Shown: piece after piece, positions 41,562 through 49,828 of the stretch
Numbering within the stretch: the first letter of the stretch is position 1
How the letters are laid out: each line of letters opens with the position of its first letter
Origin: Nonomuraea thailandensis
Lineage (GTDB): Bacteria; Actinomycetota; Actinomycetes; Streptosporangiales; Streptosporangiaceae
Assembly: GCF_024172165.1 (NCBI RefSeq)
Contig: NZ_JAMZEB010000002.1
Coordinates: 8,406,501 to 8,470,500, forward strand
Reading direction: 5' to 3'
DNA: 64,000 nucleotides
Position numbers and translations under genes: made by a program
The notes under the pieces: generated by a model
Seen by the model: only the letters and a program-made list of their open reading frames with translations
Told to the model about the DNA's origin: nothing
Databases searched by the model: none

Positions 41562-43446
41562 GCGGCTGGGTCTGGGGATCTGGCTGGCCGCCGGCTGGAT
41601 CGGGCTGGTGCTGCTCGCCGCCCTCCTGGCCGACTTCCTGCCGTTCGCCCGCTACGACGAGACGCTGGCCGGGCCGCCGCAGTCGGGGCCCAGCGCCGCG
41701 CACCCCTTCGGCACCGACGGGCTCGGCCGCGACGTGCTCAGCCGGGTCGTGTACGGCGCCCGCGTCTCGCTCGGCGTCGGCATCGGCGCCGTGCTCCTCG
41801 GCCTGGGCATCGGCGCGCCCCTCGGCATCCTGGCCGGCTACCGGCGGCGGGCCGCCGACGCGGTCATCATGGCGGTCAATGACGTGGCGCAGGCGTTCCC
41901 CGCGCTGGTCTTCGCGCTGGCCGTGGTGGCCTTCGCCGGGGCGAGCCTGCGCAACGTGCTGATCGTCCTCGGCGTGCTCGGCGTGCCCTCCTGGGTCCGC
42001 CTCATCAGGGGCGCCACCCTCACCTTCGCCGAGCGCGAGTTCGTGCTGGCCGCGCGCGTGCTCGGCACCCGCGACCGGCGCATCCTGTGGCGGGAGATCA
42101 TGCCGAACGTGGCGGTCCCCGCCGCCTCGTACGCCTTCATCGGGATGGCCGTGGTCGTGGTCGCCGAGGGCAGCCTGGCCTTCCTCGGCCTGTCCGTCCA
42201 GGCGCCCACCCCCACCTGGGGCGGCCTGATCAACGAGGGCCGCACGCTCATGGAGAACGCGCCGCACGTCGTGCTGGCCCCCTCGATCGTCATGTTCCTG
42301 ACCGTGCTGTCGTTCAACCTGGTGGGCGACCGGCTGCGGGCGCTGACCGACGTGCGCGAGATCGGCCTGGAGCCGGTAGGCCAGAAGAGCGCCGCCACGA
42401 TGCCCACCGCCACCCACCCCGTCCGCGACACCCTCCTCCAGGCCGAGGAGTTGCGCACGCACTTCGTCACGCCGCGCGGCGTCGTCAAGGCCGTGGACGG
42501 CGTCTCCTTCACCCTCGACCGCGGCCGCACCCTGGCCATCGTCGGCGAGTCGGGGTCGGGCAAGTCCATGCTGATCCGATCCATCCTGGGCCTGCTGCCC
42601 GGCACCTCGGTCCGGGGCGGCCACGTGTACCTGTCGGGCGACGACCTGACCACCTACGGCCCCGCCGAGATGCGCGCCGTGCTCGGCCGACGGCTCGGCA
42701 CCGTGTTCCAGGACCCGATGACCGCGCTGAACCCCGTCCGCACGATCGGCACCCAGGTGATGGAGCCGCTCCGGGTGCACCTGCGCATGGGCCGCAGGCA
42801 GGCCCGCGCCGAGGCCGCCGCTCTGCTCGCGTCCGTCGGCATCCCCGACCCCGCCCGCACGCTGCGCCGCTACCCGCACCAGCTCTCCGGCGGGATGCGG
42901 CAGCGGGTGACGATCGCGATGGCCCTGTCGTGCCGGCCGGACGTGCTGTTCGCCGACGAGCCCACCACCGCGCTCGACGTGACCATCCAGGACCAGGTGC
43001 TGCGGCTGCTGCACCGGCTGCGCGAGGAGCGCGACATGGCCGTGGTGCTGGTCAGCCACGACCTGTCGGTGGTCGCCCAGTGGGCGGACGAGGTGATCGT
43101 CATGTACGCCGGGAAGGTGGTGGAGCGGGGGCCGGCCCAGGAGGTGTTCGCGCGGCCGCGGATGCCGTACACCGAGTCGCTGCTGCAGGCCGCGCCCCGG
43201 CTCACCGACCCCGTGCACCACCGGCTCCGGGTCATCCCCGGCCGGCCGCCGGACCTGGCGCACCTGCCCGAGGGGTGCGCGTTCCGGGCGCGGTGCCCGT
43301 ACGCGCAGGAGCGGTGCGAGCTGGAGGCGCCGCCCCTGTTCGAGGACGGCCCGGACCACCACCGGTACGCCTGCTGGTACCCGCGCGAGACGCACGGCGG
43401 CGAGCCTGCGGACGTCGAGTCAGGAGTTGAGAGCCGTGGCCGGTAG
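41554..43446 (+). CDS. Fused peptide-type ABC permease and ATPase (DppC-DppD)
   Basis: 630 residues from GTG 41554, overlapping DppB by 8 bp. Residues ~1-265: DppC-type permease (AAHPFGTDGLGRDVLSRVVYGARVSLGVG, GTRDRRILWREIMPNV). Residues ~290-600: ATPase with Walker A GESGSGKS, signature LSGGM, Walker B VLFADEPTTALD, VSHDL, and the C-terminal oligopeptide extension GCAFRARCPYAQERC with conserved Cys. This permease-ATPase fusion is known in actinobacteria. It pairs with DppB and DppF. Confidence 0.93.
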   Translation: MRRRLGLGIWLAAGWIGLVLLAALLADFLPFARYDETLAGPPQSGPSAAHPFGTDGLGRDVLSRVVYGARVSLGVGIGAVLLGLGIGAPLGILAGYRRRAADAVIMAVNDVAQAFPALVFALAVVAFAGASLRNVLIVLGVLGVPSWVRLIRGATLTFAEREFVLAARVLGTRDRRILWREIMPNVAVPAASYAFIGMAVVVVAEGSLAFLGLSVQAPTPTWGGLINEGRTLMENAPHVVLAPSIVMFLTVLSFNLVGDRLRALTDVREIGLEPVGQKSAATMPTATHPVRDTLLQAEELRTHFVTPRGVVKAVDGVSFTLDRGRTLAIVGESGSGKSMLIRSILGLLPGTSVRGGHVYLSGDDLTTYGPAEMRAVLGRRLGTVFQDPMTALNPVRTIGTQVMEPLRVHLRMGRRQARAEAAALLASVGIPDPARTLRRYPHQLSGGMRQRVTIAMALSCRPDVLFADEPTTALDVTIQDQVLRLLHRLREERDMAVVLVSHDLSVVAQWADEVIVMYAGKVVERGPAQEVFARPRMPYTESLLQAAPRLTDPVHHRLRVIPGRPPDLAHLPEGCAFRARCPYAQERCELEAPPLFEDGPDHHRYACWYPRETHGGEPADVESGVESRGR

Positions 43447-44422
43447 CGGAAACGCGCACCTGCGCCCCCGTGACGAAGTGCTGCTGCGGGTGGAGGATCT
43501 GGTCGTGGAGTTCCCCGCAGGGCGGGGCCGCACCGTTCGTGCGGTCTCCGGAGTGAGCTTCGACCTGGCGCGCGGCGAGACGCTCGGCATCGTCGGCGAG
43601 TCGGGCTGCGGCAAGTCGAGCGCCGCCCGCGCGCTCGTCCAGCTCCCGCCGCCCCGCTCGGGCTCGGTCCGGCTGGACGGCCTGGAGCTGACGGCCCTGC
43701 GCGGCGAGGCCCTGCGGATGACCCGCCAGCGCCTCCAGATGATCTTCCAGGATCCCATCTCCTCGCTCAACCCGCGCCGCCGCGTCCGCGACATCGTCGG
43801 CGAGGGCCCGCGCGTGTGGCACCTGCCGGGCGACCGCGTGGACGAGGTCCTGGAGGCGGTCGGCCTCGACCCGGCGACGGCGGCCGAGCGCAGGCCGCAC
43901 GAGTTCTCCGGCGGGCAGTGCCAGCGCATCTCCATCGCCAGGGCCCTGATCCTCGACCCGGAGGTGGTGATCTGCGACGAGCCGGTGTCGGCGCTGGACG
44001 TCTCGGTGCAGGCCCAGATCCTCGGCCTGCTGGAGGACCTCAAGGCCCGCTACCGGCTCACCCTCGTCTTCATCGCCCACGACCTGGCCGTGGTGAAGAA
44101 CGTCAGCGACCGCATCATGGTGATGTACCTGGGCAAGGTGTGCGAGCTGGCGCCGAGCGCCGATCTGATCGGCCGCCCCGCGCACCCGTACACGCGGGCC
44201 CTGATCGCCTCCATCCCGGGCGGCGGCCTCGACCTGCCGCCCGCCGACACGTTGATCAGCGGCGAACCCCCGTCGCCCGTCGACCCGCCCTCCGGGTGCC
44301 GCTTCCGTACGCGGTGCCCGCGCGCGGCGGCGAGATGCGCGGAGGAGGAGCCGCAGATCCGGCAGATCGGCCAGGACCACTGGCTCGCCTGCCACTACCC
44401 CGCCCTACCCGTTAAGGAGTAA
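43436..44422 (+). CDS. Peptide-type ABC transporter ATPase (DppF)
   Basis: 328 residues from GTG 43436 (aggag 9 bp upstream); a TTG at 43427 abuts the Shine-Dalgarno and is unlikely. Walker A GESGCGKS, Q-loop MIFQDP, signature FSGGQ, Walker B VVICDEPVSALDVS, IAHDL, and the oligopeptide-transporter C-terminal Cys motif GCRFRTRCPRAAARC. Overlaps the previous gene by 11 bp. Confidence 0.92.
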   Translation: MAGSGNAHLRPRDEVLLRVEDLVVEFPAGRGRTVRAVSGVSFDLARGETLGIVGESGCGKSSAARALVQLPPPRSGSVRLDGLELTALRGEALRMTRQRLQMIFQDPISSLNPRRRVRDIVGEGPRVWHLPGDRVDEVLEAVGLDPATAAERRPHEFSGGQCQRISIARALILDPEVVICDEPVSALDVSVQAQILGLLEDLKARYRLTLVFIAHDLAVVKNVSDRIMVMYLGKVCELAPSADLIGRPAHPYTRALIASIPGGGLDLPPADTLISGEPPSPVDPPSGCRFRTRCPRAAARCAEEEPQIRQIGQDHWLACHYPALPVKE

Positions 44423-44430
44423 AGCCCGAC

Positions 44431-45654
44431 ATGGCCATCGATTTCACCCTTGCCCCTGAGCACGAGGAGATCCGCAAGCGGGTCCGCGCCTTCATCCAGG
44501 GCACGGTCATGCCCGCCGTGGAGGACTTGAAGGAGGGCGACCGCGACGAGTACCTCCGCACGATCTTCCACCTCCGCTCCCTGGCCAAGGCGGAGGGCCT
44601 GTGGCTGCCCCACATGCCGAAGGAGTGGGGCGGCATGGGCCTGGGCCATGTGGAGCTGGCGATGGTGCAGTCGGAGTCGGCCAAGACCCGCCTCGGGCCG
44701 TGGGTGCTCAACTGCCAGGCCCCGGACGAGGGCAACATGCACACCCTCCTGCACTGGGCCACCGACGAGCAGAAGGAGAAGTACCTGCGCCCGCTGCTCG
44801 ACGGCGTGAAGATGTCCTGCTTCGCCATGACGGAGCCGGAGGTGGCCGGGTCGGACCCCACGCTGATCCGCACGCACGCCGTCCAGGACGGCGACGAGTG
44901 GGTCATCAACGGCCACAAGTGGTTCATCTCCAACGCCCGCCGGGCCAGCTTCGCCATCCTCATCGCCAGGACCGAGCAGGACGTGCCGGAGGGCTCGCGC
45001 GGCGCCAACACCGCCTTCCTGGTGGACCTGCCCAACCCGGGCTGGAACGACGTGCGCGAGGTGGAGACCATGCACGGCTCCACCGGCCACAGTGAGATCG
45101 TCATCAAGGACCTGCGCGTGCCCGGCAGCGCGATCCTCGGCGGCCGGGGCAACGGTCACCGCCTGGGCCAGTACCGCCTCGGCCCGGCCCGCCTGGCGCA
45201 CTGCATGCGGTGGATCTCGCAGGCGGAGACGGCCCTGGACATGATGGTCGACCGCGCGCTCAAGCGGTACAGCCACGGCTCCCTGCTGGCCGAGAAGCAG
45301 GGCATCCAGTGGCTGATCGCCGACTCGGCGATGGAGCTGTACCAGTGCAAGCTGATGGTCCTGCACGCCGCCAGCAAGATCGACAAGGGTGAGGACTTCC
45401 GTACGGAGGTGTCGATGGCCAAGCACTTCGTGGCCAACAGCCTCAACCGGATCATCGACCGGGCGATCCAGGTGCACGGGGCGCTCGGTTACTCGACGGA
45501 CACGCCGCTGGCCAACATGTTCCAGCACGCCCGCTGGGCCCGCTTCGCGGACGGCGCCGACGAGATCCACCAGATGCGCATCGCCGAGCGCACCATCGCC
45601 GCCTACCAGGCCACCGGCTCCACCAGCTCCGCCACCGGCGGCCTGCCCATCTGA
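44431..45654 (+). CDS. Acyl-CoA dehydrogenase (ACAD10/11-like)
   Basis: 407 residues, 8 bp after dppF. The FAD/substrate motifs are FAMTEPEVAGSDPTLIRT and GDEWVINGHKWFISNARRASFAILIARTE; C-terminal part RLAHCMRWISQAETALDMMV, QVHGALGYSTDTPLANMFQHARWARFADGADEIHQMRIAERTI. This closely follows ACAD10/11-type enzymes, which lack the Glu of short/medium-chain ACADs at its usual spot. It introduces a double bond into an acyl-CoA. Its presence in a transporter operon suggests that the imported compound enters CoA-ester catabolism, though unrelated co-transcription is possible. Confidence 0.88.
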   Translation: MAIDFTLAPEHEEIRKRVRAFIQGTVMPAVEDLKEGDRDEYLRTIFHLRSLAKAEGLWLPHMPKEWGGMGLGHVELAMVQSESAKTRLGPWVLNCQAPDEGNMHTLLHWATDEQKEKYLRPLLDGVKMSCFAMTEPEVAGSDPTLIRTHAVQDGDEWVINGHKWFISNARRASFAILIARTEQDVPEGSRGANTAFLVDLPNPGWNDVREVETMHGSTGHSEIVIKDLRVPGSAILGGRGNGHRLGQYRLGPARLAHCMRWISQAETALDMMVDRALKRYSHGSLLAEKQGIQWLIADSAMELYQCKLMVLHAASKIDKGEDFRTEVSMAKHFVANSLNRIIDRAIQVHGALGYSTDTPLANMFQHARWARFADGADEIHQMRIAERTIAAYQATGSTSSATGGLPI

Positions 45655-45708
45655 CCGCCGGCTCCCGTCCCTCCCGGGGGCGCCCGCCCGCCCCGGGGAA
45701 GTGCGGAC

Positions 45709-45783
45709 GCTCGCGCTGCGGGAGCTCGCGCTGCGGGAGCTCGCGCTGCGGGAGCTCGCGCCGCGGACGCTCGCGCCGCGGGG
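45709..45783. repeat. Five 15-bp tandem repeats between convergent genes
   Basis: gctcgcgctgcggga three times (45709, 45724, 45739), then gctcgcgccgcggac and gctcgcgccgcgggg. It lies in the 184 bp between the acyl-CoA dehydrogenase and the MarR-like gene, both ending there. One frame is open through it, but I judge it non-coding. Confidence 0.85.
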
Positions 45784-45838
45784 CCGGGTGCCCTGCCGTA
45801 GGCGCGGACCTGCGGGAGCCCGCCACCCCGCCGAGCCC

Positions 45839-46171
45839 CTACGCCTGCGCGCCGGCCGTTCCTCCACCGCTCGGCGTGGACGCGCGCTCGACGAGCTGCC
45901 GCAGGGCCGCGACATGACCGTCGAAGGCCGCCCGGCCCTGCGGGGTCAGCATCACCAGGGTGCGGCGCCGGCGCCCCGCCCCCTCCTTGCGCACCTCGGC
46001 GTATCCGGCCTCGGCGAGGGTCGAGACCTGCTTGGACAGCGCCGAGTCGGTGAGCTCGAGGCTCTCCTTGAGGAAGCCGAACTCGGCCCACTGCGCCGCC
46101 GCGAGCAGCGCCACCAGCCCCAGCCGGGTCGGCGGATGGATCAGCTCGTCGAAGCCCGCCGGGACCGTCAT
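45839..46171 (-). CDS. MarR-like winged-helix regulator
   Basis: 110 residues, single-domain: IHPPTRLGLVALLAAAQWAEFGFLKESLELTDSALSKQVSTLAEAGYAEVRKEGAGRRRRTLVMLTPQGRAAFDGHV. This is the short PadR/MarR-like wHTH with a basic wing (GAGRRRRT). Start ATG overlaps the stop of a tiny upstream ORF (ATGA), which may be co-regulated. An inverted repeat lies at the 5' end of that ORF and is a candidate operator. Confidence 0.85.
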   Translation of the reverse strand: MTVPAGFDELIHPPTRLGLVALLAAAQWAEFGFLKESLELTDSALSKQVSTLAEAGYAEVRKEGAGRRRRTLVMLTPQGRAAFDGHVAALRQLVERASTPSGGGTAGAQA

Positions 46172-46296
46172 GCCGCCGCCCGTCGTGCCACCGCCCGGTA
46201 CAGCGGCTCGCCGACGACGATGCAGGCAGCGAAGATCACGCCGGCCACGGTGTGCCCCAGCGGGAAGCCGCTCTGGCGGACCAGGAAAGCCAACAC
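46168..46296 (-). CDS. Small membrane ORF coupled to the MarR-like gene
   Basis: 42 residues from GTG 46296: VLAFLVRQSGFPLGHTVAG then VIFAACIVVGEPLYRAVARRAAA. Supported by an aggaaag Shine-Dalgarno 5 bp upstream, by a 4-bp ATGA overlap with the regulator, and by one hydrophobic segment (about 16-29). No family recognised. It could be a remnant of a longer membrane protein or a short regulatory leader ORF. Confidence 0.5.
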   Translation of the reverse strand: MLAFLVRQSGFPLGHTVAGVIFAACIVVGEPLYRAVARRAAA

Positions 46297-46308
46297 TTCA
46301 CTTTCCTG
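46282..46308. promoter_or_regulatory. Inverted repeat over the start of the small ORF
   Basis: caggaaag (46282-46289) and ctttcctg (46301-46308), 11 bp apart, covering the Shine-Dalgarno and the GTG. Could be an operator for the MarR-like protein or an RNA hairpin that hides the ribosome site. Confidence 0.55.
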
Positions 46309-46334
46309 CCGGGCGAGTCAAAGGATGCCCCTCT

Positions 46335-46934
46335 TCAGACGGACACCCGGGGCGCGGGCAGCGGCACGATCTCGCGCTCGTAGTAGGGCCGGAACTCTTC
46401 CCCCCGCTCGAACAGCTTGTCCAGCTCCCCCTGGCAGGCCGTGATCACTTCCCGGTCGTCGATCCGCCGCGCCCCGCTGTGCGTCCCCGACTCGTCGTAC
46501 GTCACCTCGTACATCGCCACAGTCCCCAGCACGACCAGCTCCGGCAACCGCCGGCCGATCTCGATCTCGGCCACCTCGCCCGCGTCGAGCACCCGCACCT
46601 GCTCGACGGTGGCCTCCCGCAGCGCCAGCAGGTGCATCTCCCACTGCAGGTACGGCGTGACCGGCTGCTCCACGATCCTGATCCGCCGCCGCCTGAGCCG
46701 TCTGGCCGGACGCTCGCGCTCCCTGACCGGCCGGGCCCCGTCGTCGACCAGCTTGAGCGATCGGTCCCAGTCGCCCTCCACCATCGCGACCCAGCTCGGC
46801 CGGCCCCGGAAGCTCTGCCGCCGTTCGAGCTTCCAGAACACGTCGTCGAGCTGATGGAAATTCGGCCAGAAGTCGTCGAGATACTCATCCGCACTCAGCA
46901 TGACGCCCGGTATCTCATGAATGCGTTCAAGCAC
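46335..46934 (-). CDS. DUF6879-like protein
   Basis: 199 residues from GTG 46934; an in-frame ATG at 46901 (MLSADEYLDDFW) is a possible start. No signal peptide. Features of DUF6879: DDFWPNFHQLDDVFWKLERRQSF near the start, GDWDRSLKLVDDGARPVRERERP, and the HLLALREATVEQVRVLDAGEVAEIEIGRRLPELVVLGTVAMYEVTYDESG core; ends YYEREIVPLPAP. The family is typical of actinomycetes and often neighbours XRE regulators. Here an XRE-cupin gene lies 75 bp upstream. Function unknown. Confidence 0.75.
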   Translation of the reverse strand: MLERIHEIPGVMLSADEYLDDFWPNFHQLDDVFWKLERRQSFRGRPSWVAMVEGDWDRSLKLVDDGARPVRERERPARRLRRRRIRIVEQPVTPYLQWEMHLLALREATVEQVRVLDAGEVAEIEIGRRLPELVVLGTVAMYEVTYDESGTHSGARRIDDREVITACQGELDKLFERGEEFRPYYEREIVPLPAPRVSV

Positions 46935-47009
46935 AATCCCTGCCTATCACCAGGAAGCCCTTGAGTCGAGTTTCCCCAGGTCAGCCCGGGCGAGTCTGTA
47001 CCAATCCGA

Positions 47010-47597
47010 TCATTTCCCCGCACGCGGGCGAGGCTTGGCCCGTACGTGCACGCGCTCACCCTGCCGGCCGAAGAGATTGAGCACCTCCACCGGAACGTCC
47101 CCGGCGGGGCCGAACCAGTGCGGCAGCCGGGTGTCGAACTCCGCGGCCTCCCCCGGCCCCAGAACCAGATCGTGGTCGGCCACGACGAGCCGCACGCGGC
47201 CCGAGAGCACGTACATCCACTCGTAGCCCTCGTGCGTGACCGGCCGCGGCTGGTTCTGCTCGGCGGGAATGATCGACTTCCACGCCTGCAGCGGCCCCGG
47301 CTGGGTGGTCAGGGGGATCACGGTCCGGCCGTTGCGGACCAGGGGCTTGCAGCGGATGCGCGGGTCGCCGACGTCCGGCGCGCCGACCAGCTCGTCGAGC
47401 GGCACCTGGTGCGCCAGCGCGATCGGCAGGAGGAGCTCCAGGCTGGGGCGGCGCTGGCCCGACTCCAGCCGCGAGAGCGTGCTCTTGGAGATGCCGGTGG
47501 CCTCGGACAGCGCCGACAGGCTCACCTCACGCTGCGTACGGATGCGCCTGAGCCGCGGGCCGACCTGGGCCAGCGTCTCCTCCAGCGTGGTGCCCAT
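47010..47597 (-). CDS. XRE-family regulator with C-terminal cupin domain
   Basis: 195 residues from ATG 47597. HTH VGPRLRRIRTQREVSLSALSEATGISKSTLSRLESGQRRPSLELLLPIALAHQVPLDELV (about 12-71), then a cupin: EGYEWMYVLSGRVRLVVADHDLVLGPGEAAEFDTRLPHWF with two His (HEGYEW, PHWF). The frame continues upstream into the antisense of the flavoprotein gene, so the longer reading is spurious. Divergent from the thioredoxin-reductase-like gene and probably represses it. Confidence 0.9.
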   Translation of the reverse strand: MGTTLEETLAQVGPRLRRIRTQREVSLSALSEATGISKSTLSRLESGQRRPSLELLLPIALAHQVPLDELVGAPDVGDPRIRCKPLVRNGRTVIPLTTQPGPLQAWKSIIPAEQNQPRPVTHEGYEWMYVLSGRVRLVVADHDLVLGPGEAAEFDTRLPHWFGPAGDVPVEVLNLFGRQGERVHVRAKPRPRAGK

Positions 47598-47618
47598 CAC
47601 CCTCACGTCCTCTCTGCT

Positions 47619-47635
47619 GTTGCGGAATTGGCAAC
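47619..47635. promoter_or_regulatory. Inverted repeat in the divergent XRE/flavoprotein region
   Basis: gttgc-ggaattg-gcaac (5-bp arms, 7-bp spacer), 22 bp from the XRE start and 56 bp from the flavoprotein start. Candidate XRE operator. Confidence 0.45.
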
Positions 47636-47690
47636 GGTAGTTGTCATTAAAGCACCGGCCGGCGCACCATCGGCGCCGGAGGTGATCGCT

Positions 47691-48629
47691 GTGAACAAGG
47701 CGATGAACAGGCACGATGTGGTGATCGTGGGCGCCGGGGCAGCCGGGCTGAACGCGGCCCTGCTCCTGGGCCGCGCGCGGCGCAAGGTCGCCGTGATCGA
47801 CGCCGGGGAGCCCCGCAACGCCCCGGCGGAGCACATGCACGGCTTCCTGTCCCGCGACGGCCTGCCCCCGGCCGAGCTGCTGGAGCTCGGCCGTGCCGAG
47901 ATCGCCCGGTACGGCGTGCGGCTCGTCCGGAGCCGGGTCGAGCGGATCGACCACGGTTTCACCGTCCGGCTCGCGGACGGCCAGGTGCTCGACGCCCGCC
48001 GCATCCTGGTGGCGACCGGCCTGCGCGACGAGCTGCCCGCCATCCCCGGGATCCGCGAGCGGTGGGGCCGGGACGTGCTGCACTGCCCCTACTGCCACGG
48101 CTACGAGGTGCGCGACCGGCCCCTCGCCGTGCTCGGCACGCACCCGGGAGCCGTGCACCAGGCCCTGCTGCTGCGCCAGTGGAGCGACGACGTGCTGTTC
48201 CTGCGGCACGCGCTGGACCTGGCGCCGGAGGATCGCGAACGCCTGGAGTGCCACGGCGTACGCGTCGTCGAGGGCACGATCGCCCGGCTCGCCGTCGAGG
48301 ACGACCGCCTGCGCGGCGTCGAGCTCGCCGACGGCCGCGCCATCCCCCGCGCCGCCGTCTTCGTCTTCCCGCGCATGGTGCCGCACGACGAACTGCTGAC
48401 CGGCCTGGGCTGTGCCAGGGACGAGGGCGGCTGGGCCGTCACCGACCGCACCGGCCGTACCAGCGTGCCCGGCGTCTGGGCCGCCGGCAACGTCGTCGAC
48501 CCGCGCGCCCAGGTCGTCACCGCGGCGGGGATGGGGTCGGCCGCCGCCATCGCCGTCAACGGCGACCTGGTGGAGGAGGACGTGCGGCGTTCCGCTGAGC
48601 GTCACGCCCTGGGCGGTGAGAGCCGGTGA
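47691..48629 (+). CDS. Thioredoxin-reductase-like NAD(P)/FAD oxidoreductase
   Basis: 312 residues from GTG 47691 (ccggagg 9 bp upstream); ATG 47703 is an alternative. FAD motif VVIVGAGAAGLNAALLLGRARRKVAVIDAGEPRNAP, Cys-Pro-Tyr-Cys in LHCPYCHGYEVR, and the second FAD segment VPGVWAAGNVVDPRAQVVTAAGMG. NADPH-binding part is shortened and reads LGTHPGAV in place of GxGxxA. CPYC-containing relatives include gliotoxin/holomycin-type dithiol oxidases and ordinary low-molecular-weight thiol enzymes. Overlaps the MFS gene (GTGA); together they look like a detoxification pair. Confidence 0.87.
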   Translation: MNKAMNRHDVVIVGAGAAGLNAALLLGRARRKVAVIDAGEPRNAPAEHMHGFLSRDGLPPAELLELGRAEIARYGVRLVRSRVERIDHGFTVRLADGQVLDARRILVATGLRDELPAIPGIRERWGRDVLHCPYCHGYEVRDRPLAVLGTHPGAVHQALLLRQWSDDVLFLRHALDLAPEDRERLECHGVRVVEGTIARLAVEDDRLRGVELADGRAIPRAAVFVFPRMVPHDELLTGLGCARDEGGWAVTDRTGRTSVPGVWAAGNVVDPRAQVVTAAGMGSAAAIAVNGDLVEEDVRRSAERHALGGESR

Positions 48630-49828
48630 GCGCCGGCCCGATGCGGGCCGTGCGGCGGGACAGGCTGCCCGCGGGGGTCTACCTGCTGTCGCTGAGCCTG
48701 TTCGCGATGGGCAGCGCGGAGTTCCTGCTCGCCGGCGTGCTGCCCGCCATCGCCGGCGACCTGCGGATCACGCTGTCGTCCGCCGGGGCGCTGATCTCGG
48801 CGTTCGCCGCCGCGGTGGTCGTCGGCGGCCCGCCCCTGGCCATCGCGACCCTGCGCTGGCCGCGGCGGGCGACGCTGGTGGCCACGCAGGCGGCCTTCGC
48901 CGCGTGCGTGGTGGCCGGCGTCCTGACCGACAGCTACGCGGTGCTGCTGGTGACCCGCTTCCTGTCCGGCCTCGCGTACGCGGGGTTCTGGGCGGTCGCC
49001 GCGGTCACCGCGATCGGCCTGGTCCCGCCCGACCGCGCGGCGCGCGCCTCGGGGGTCGTCGTCAGCGGGCTCAGCCTCGCGATGGTGGCCGGCGGCCCGG
49101 CCGGCACGCTGATCAGCTACTTCACCGGGTGGCGTGGCGGCTTCTGGGCGGTGGCCGCCCTCACCGTCGCCGGCGCGCTCCTGACGTTCGTGGCGCTGCC
49201 CGCCACCCGCGAGCGCGGCGAGGCCGGCATCCGGGACGAGCTGCGCGCCATGCGACACCCCCAGTTGTGGGTCGTGTACGCCGCCACCCTCCTCAGCACC
49301 GCCGCGTACATGATCACCTTCAACTACCTGGCCGCGCTCCTCACCGGCGTCACCCGCCTGCCGGGGGTCTGGATCCCCGCGGTCCTGACGCTGTTCGGCG
49401 CCGGCGCCTTCATCGGGCTGTCCATCGGAGGCAGGGTCGCCGACCGGCTGCCCACCCACGCGCTCCTGGCCGGCGCCCTGGGGATCCTGGCCGGCTCCGT
49501 GCTGCTCGGGGTCTTCGCCCGGCACGCGGTGGCCGTCGTTCCCCTGGTGTTGCTGCTGGGGGTCGCCGGATTCGTGCTGAATCCGGCGATCTACGGGCGG
49601 GTGTTCGCCATCGCGGGACAGGCGCCCACGCTGGCCGGCGCCACCACCGTCTCCGCCTTCCAGCTCGGCATCAGCCTCGTCCCCGCCTTCGCCGCCCTCG
49701 TGCTCGCCCCCTCCGCGATCGGTGCGGGCGGGCTCGGTGCCATTCCGTGGGTCGGTGCGGGGCTGGCGGCGCTGACGACGGTGCCCGTCCTGCTCGACCG
49801 CATGATGTCGCGCAGGGACGCCGCCTAG
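48626..49828 (+). CDS. MFS transporter (DHA1, AraJ/Cmx-like)
   Basis: 400 residues, 12 TM segments. Begins LPAGVYLLSLSLFAMGSAEFLLAGVLPAIAGDLRITLSSAG, the start typical of DHA1 drug/sugar exporters; RFLSGLAYAGFWAVAA and GGRVADRLPTHALL are the loop motifs. Likely proton-driven efflux of a drug-like compound. GTGA overlap with the flavoprotein gene upstream; its end overlaps the convergent PBP gene by 4 bp. Confidence 0.9.
   Translation: MSAGPMRAVRRDRLPAGVYLLSLSLFAMGSAEFLLAGVLPAIAGDLRITLSSAGALISAFAAAVVVGGPPLAIATLRWPRRATLVATQAAFAACVVAGVLTDSYAVLLVTRFLSGLAYAGFWAVAAVTAIGLVPPDRAARASGVVVSGLSLAMVAGGPAGTLISYFTGWRGGFWAVAALTVAGALLTFVALPATRERGEAGIRDELRAMRHPQLWVVYAATLLSTAAYMITFNYLAALLTGVTRLPGVWIPAVLTLFGAGAFIGLSIGGRVADRLPTHALLAGALGILAGSVLLGVFARHAVAVVPLVLLLGVAGFVLNPAIYGRVFAIAGQAPTLAGATTVSAFQLGISLVPAFAALVLAPSAIGAGGLGAIPWVGAGLAALTTVPVLLDRMMSRRDAA

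Noticed and set aside
45452-45826. Minus-strand ORF with RELPQ repeats across the 15-bp repeat block
   Set aside because: It extends into the antisense of the acyl-CoA dehydrogenase, has no convincing start signal, and is Arg-rich like other shadow frames.
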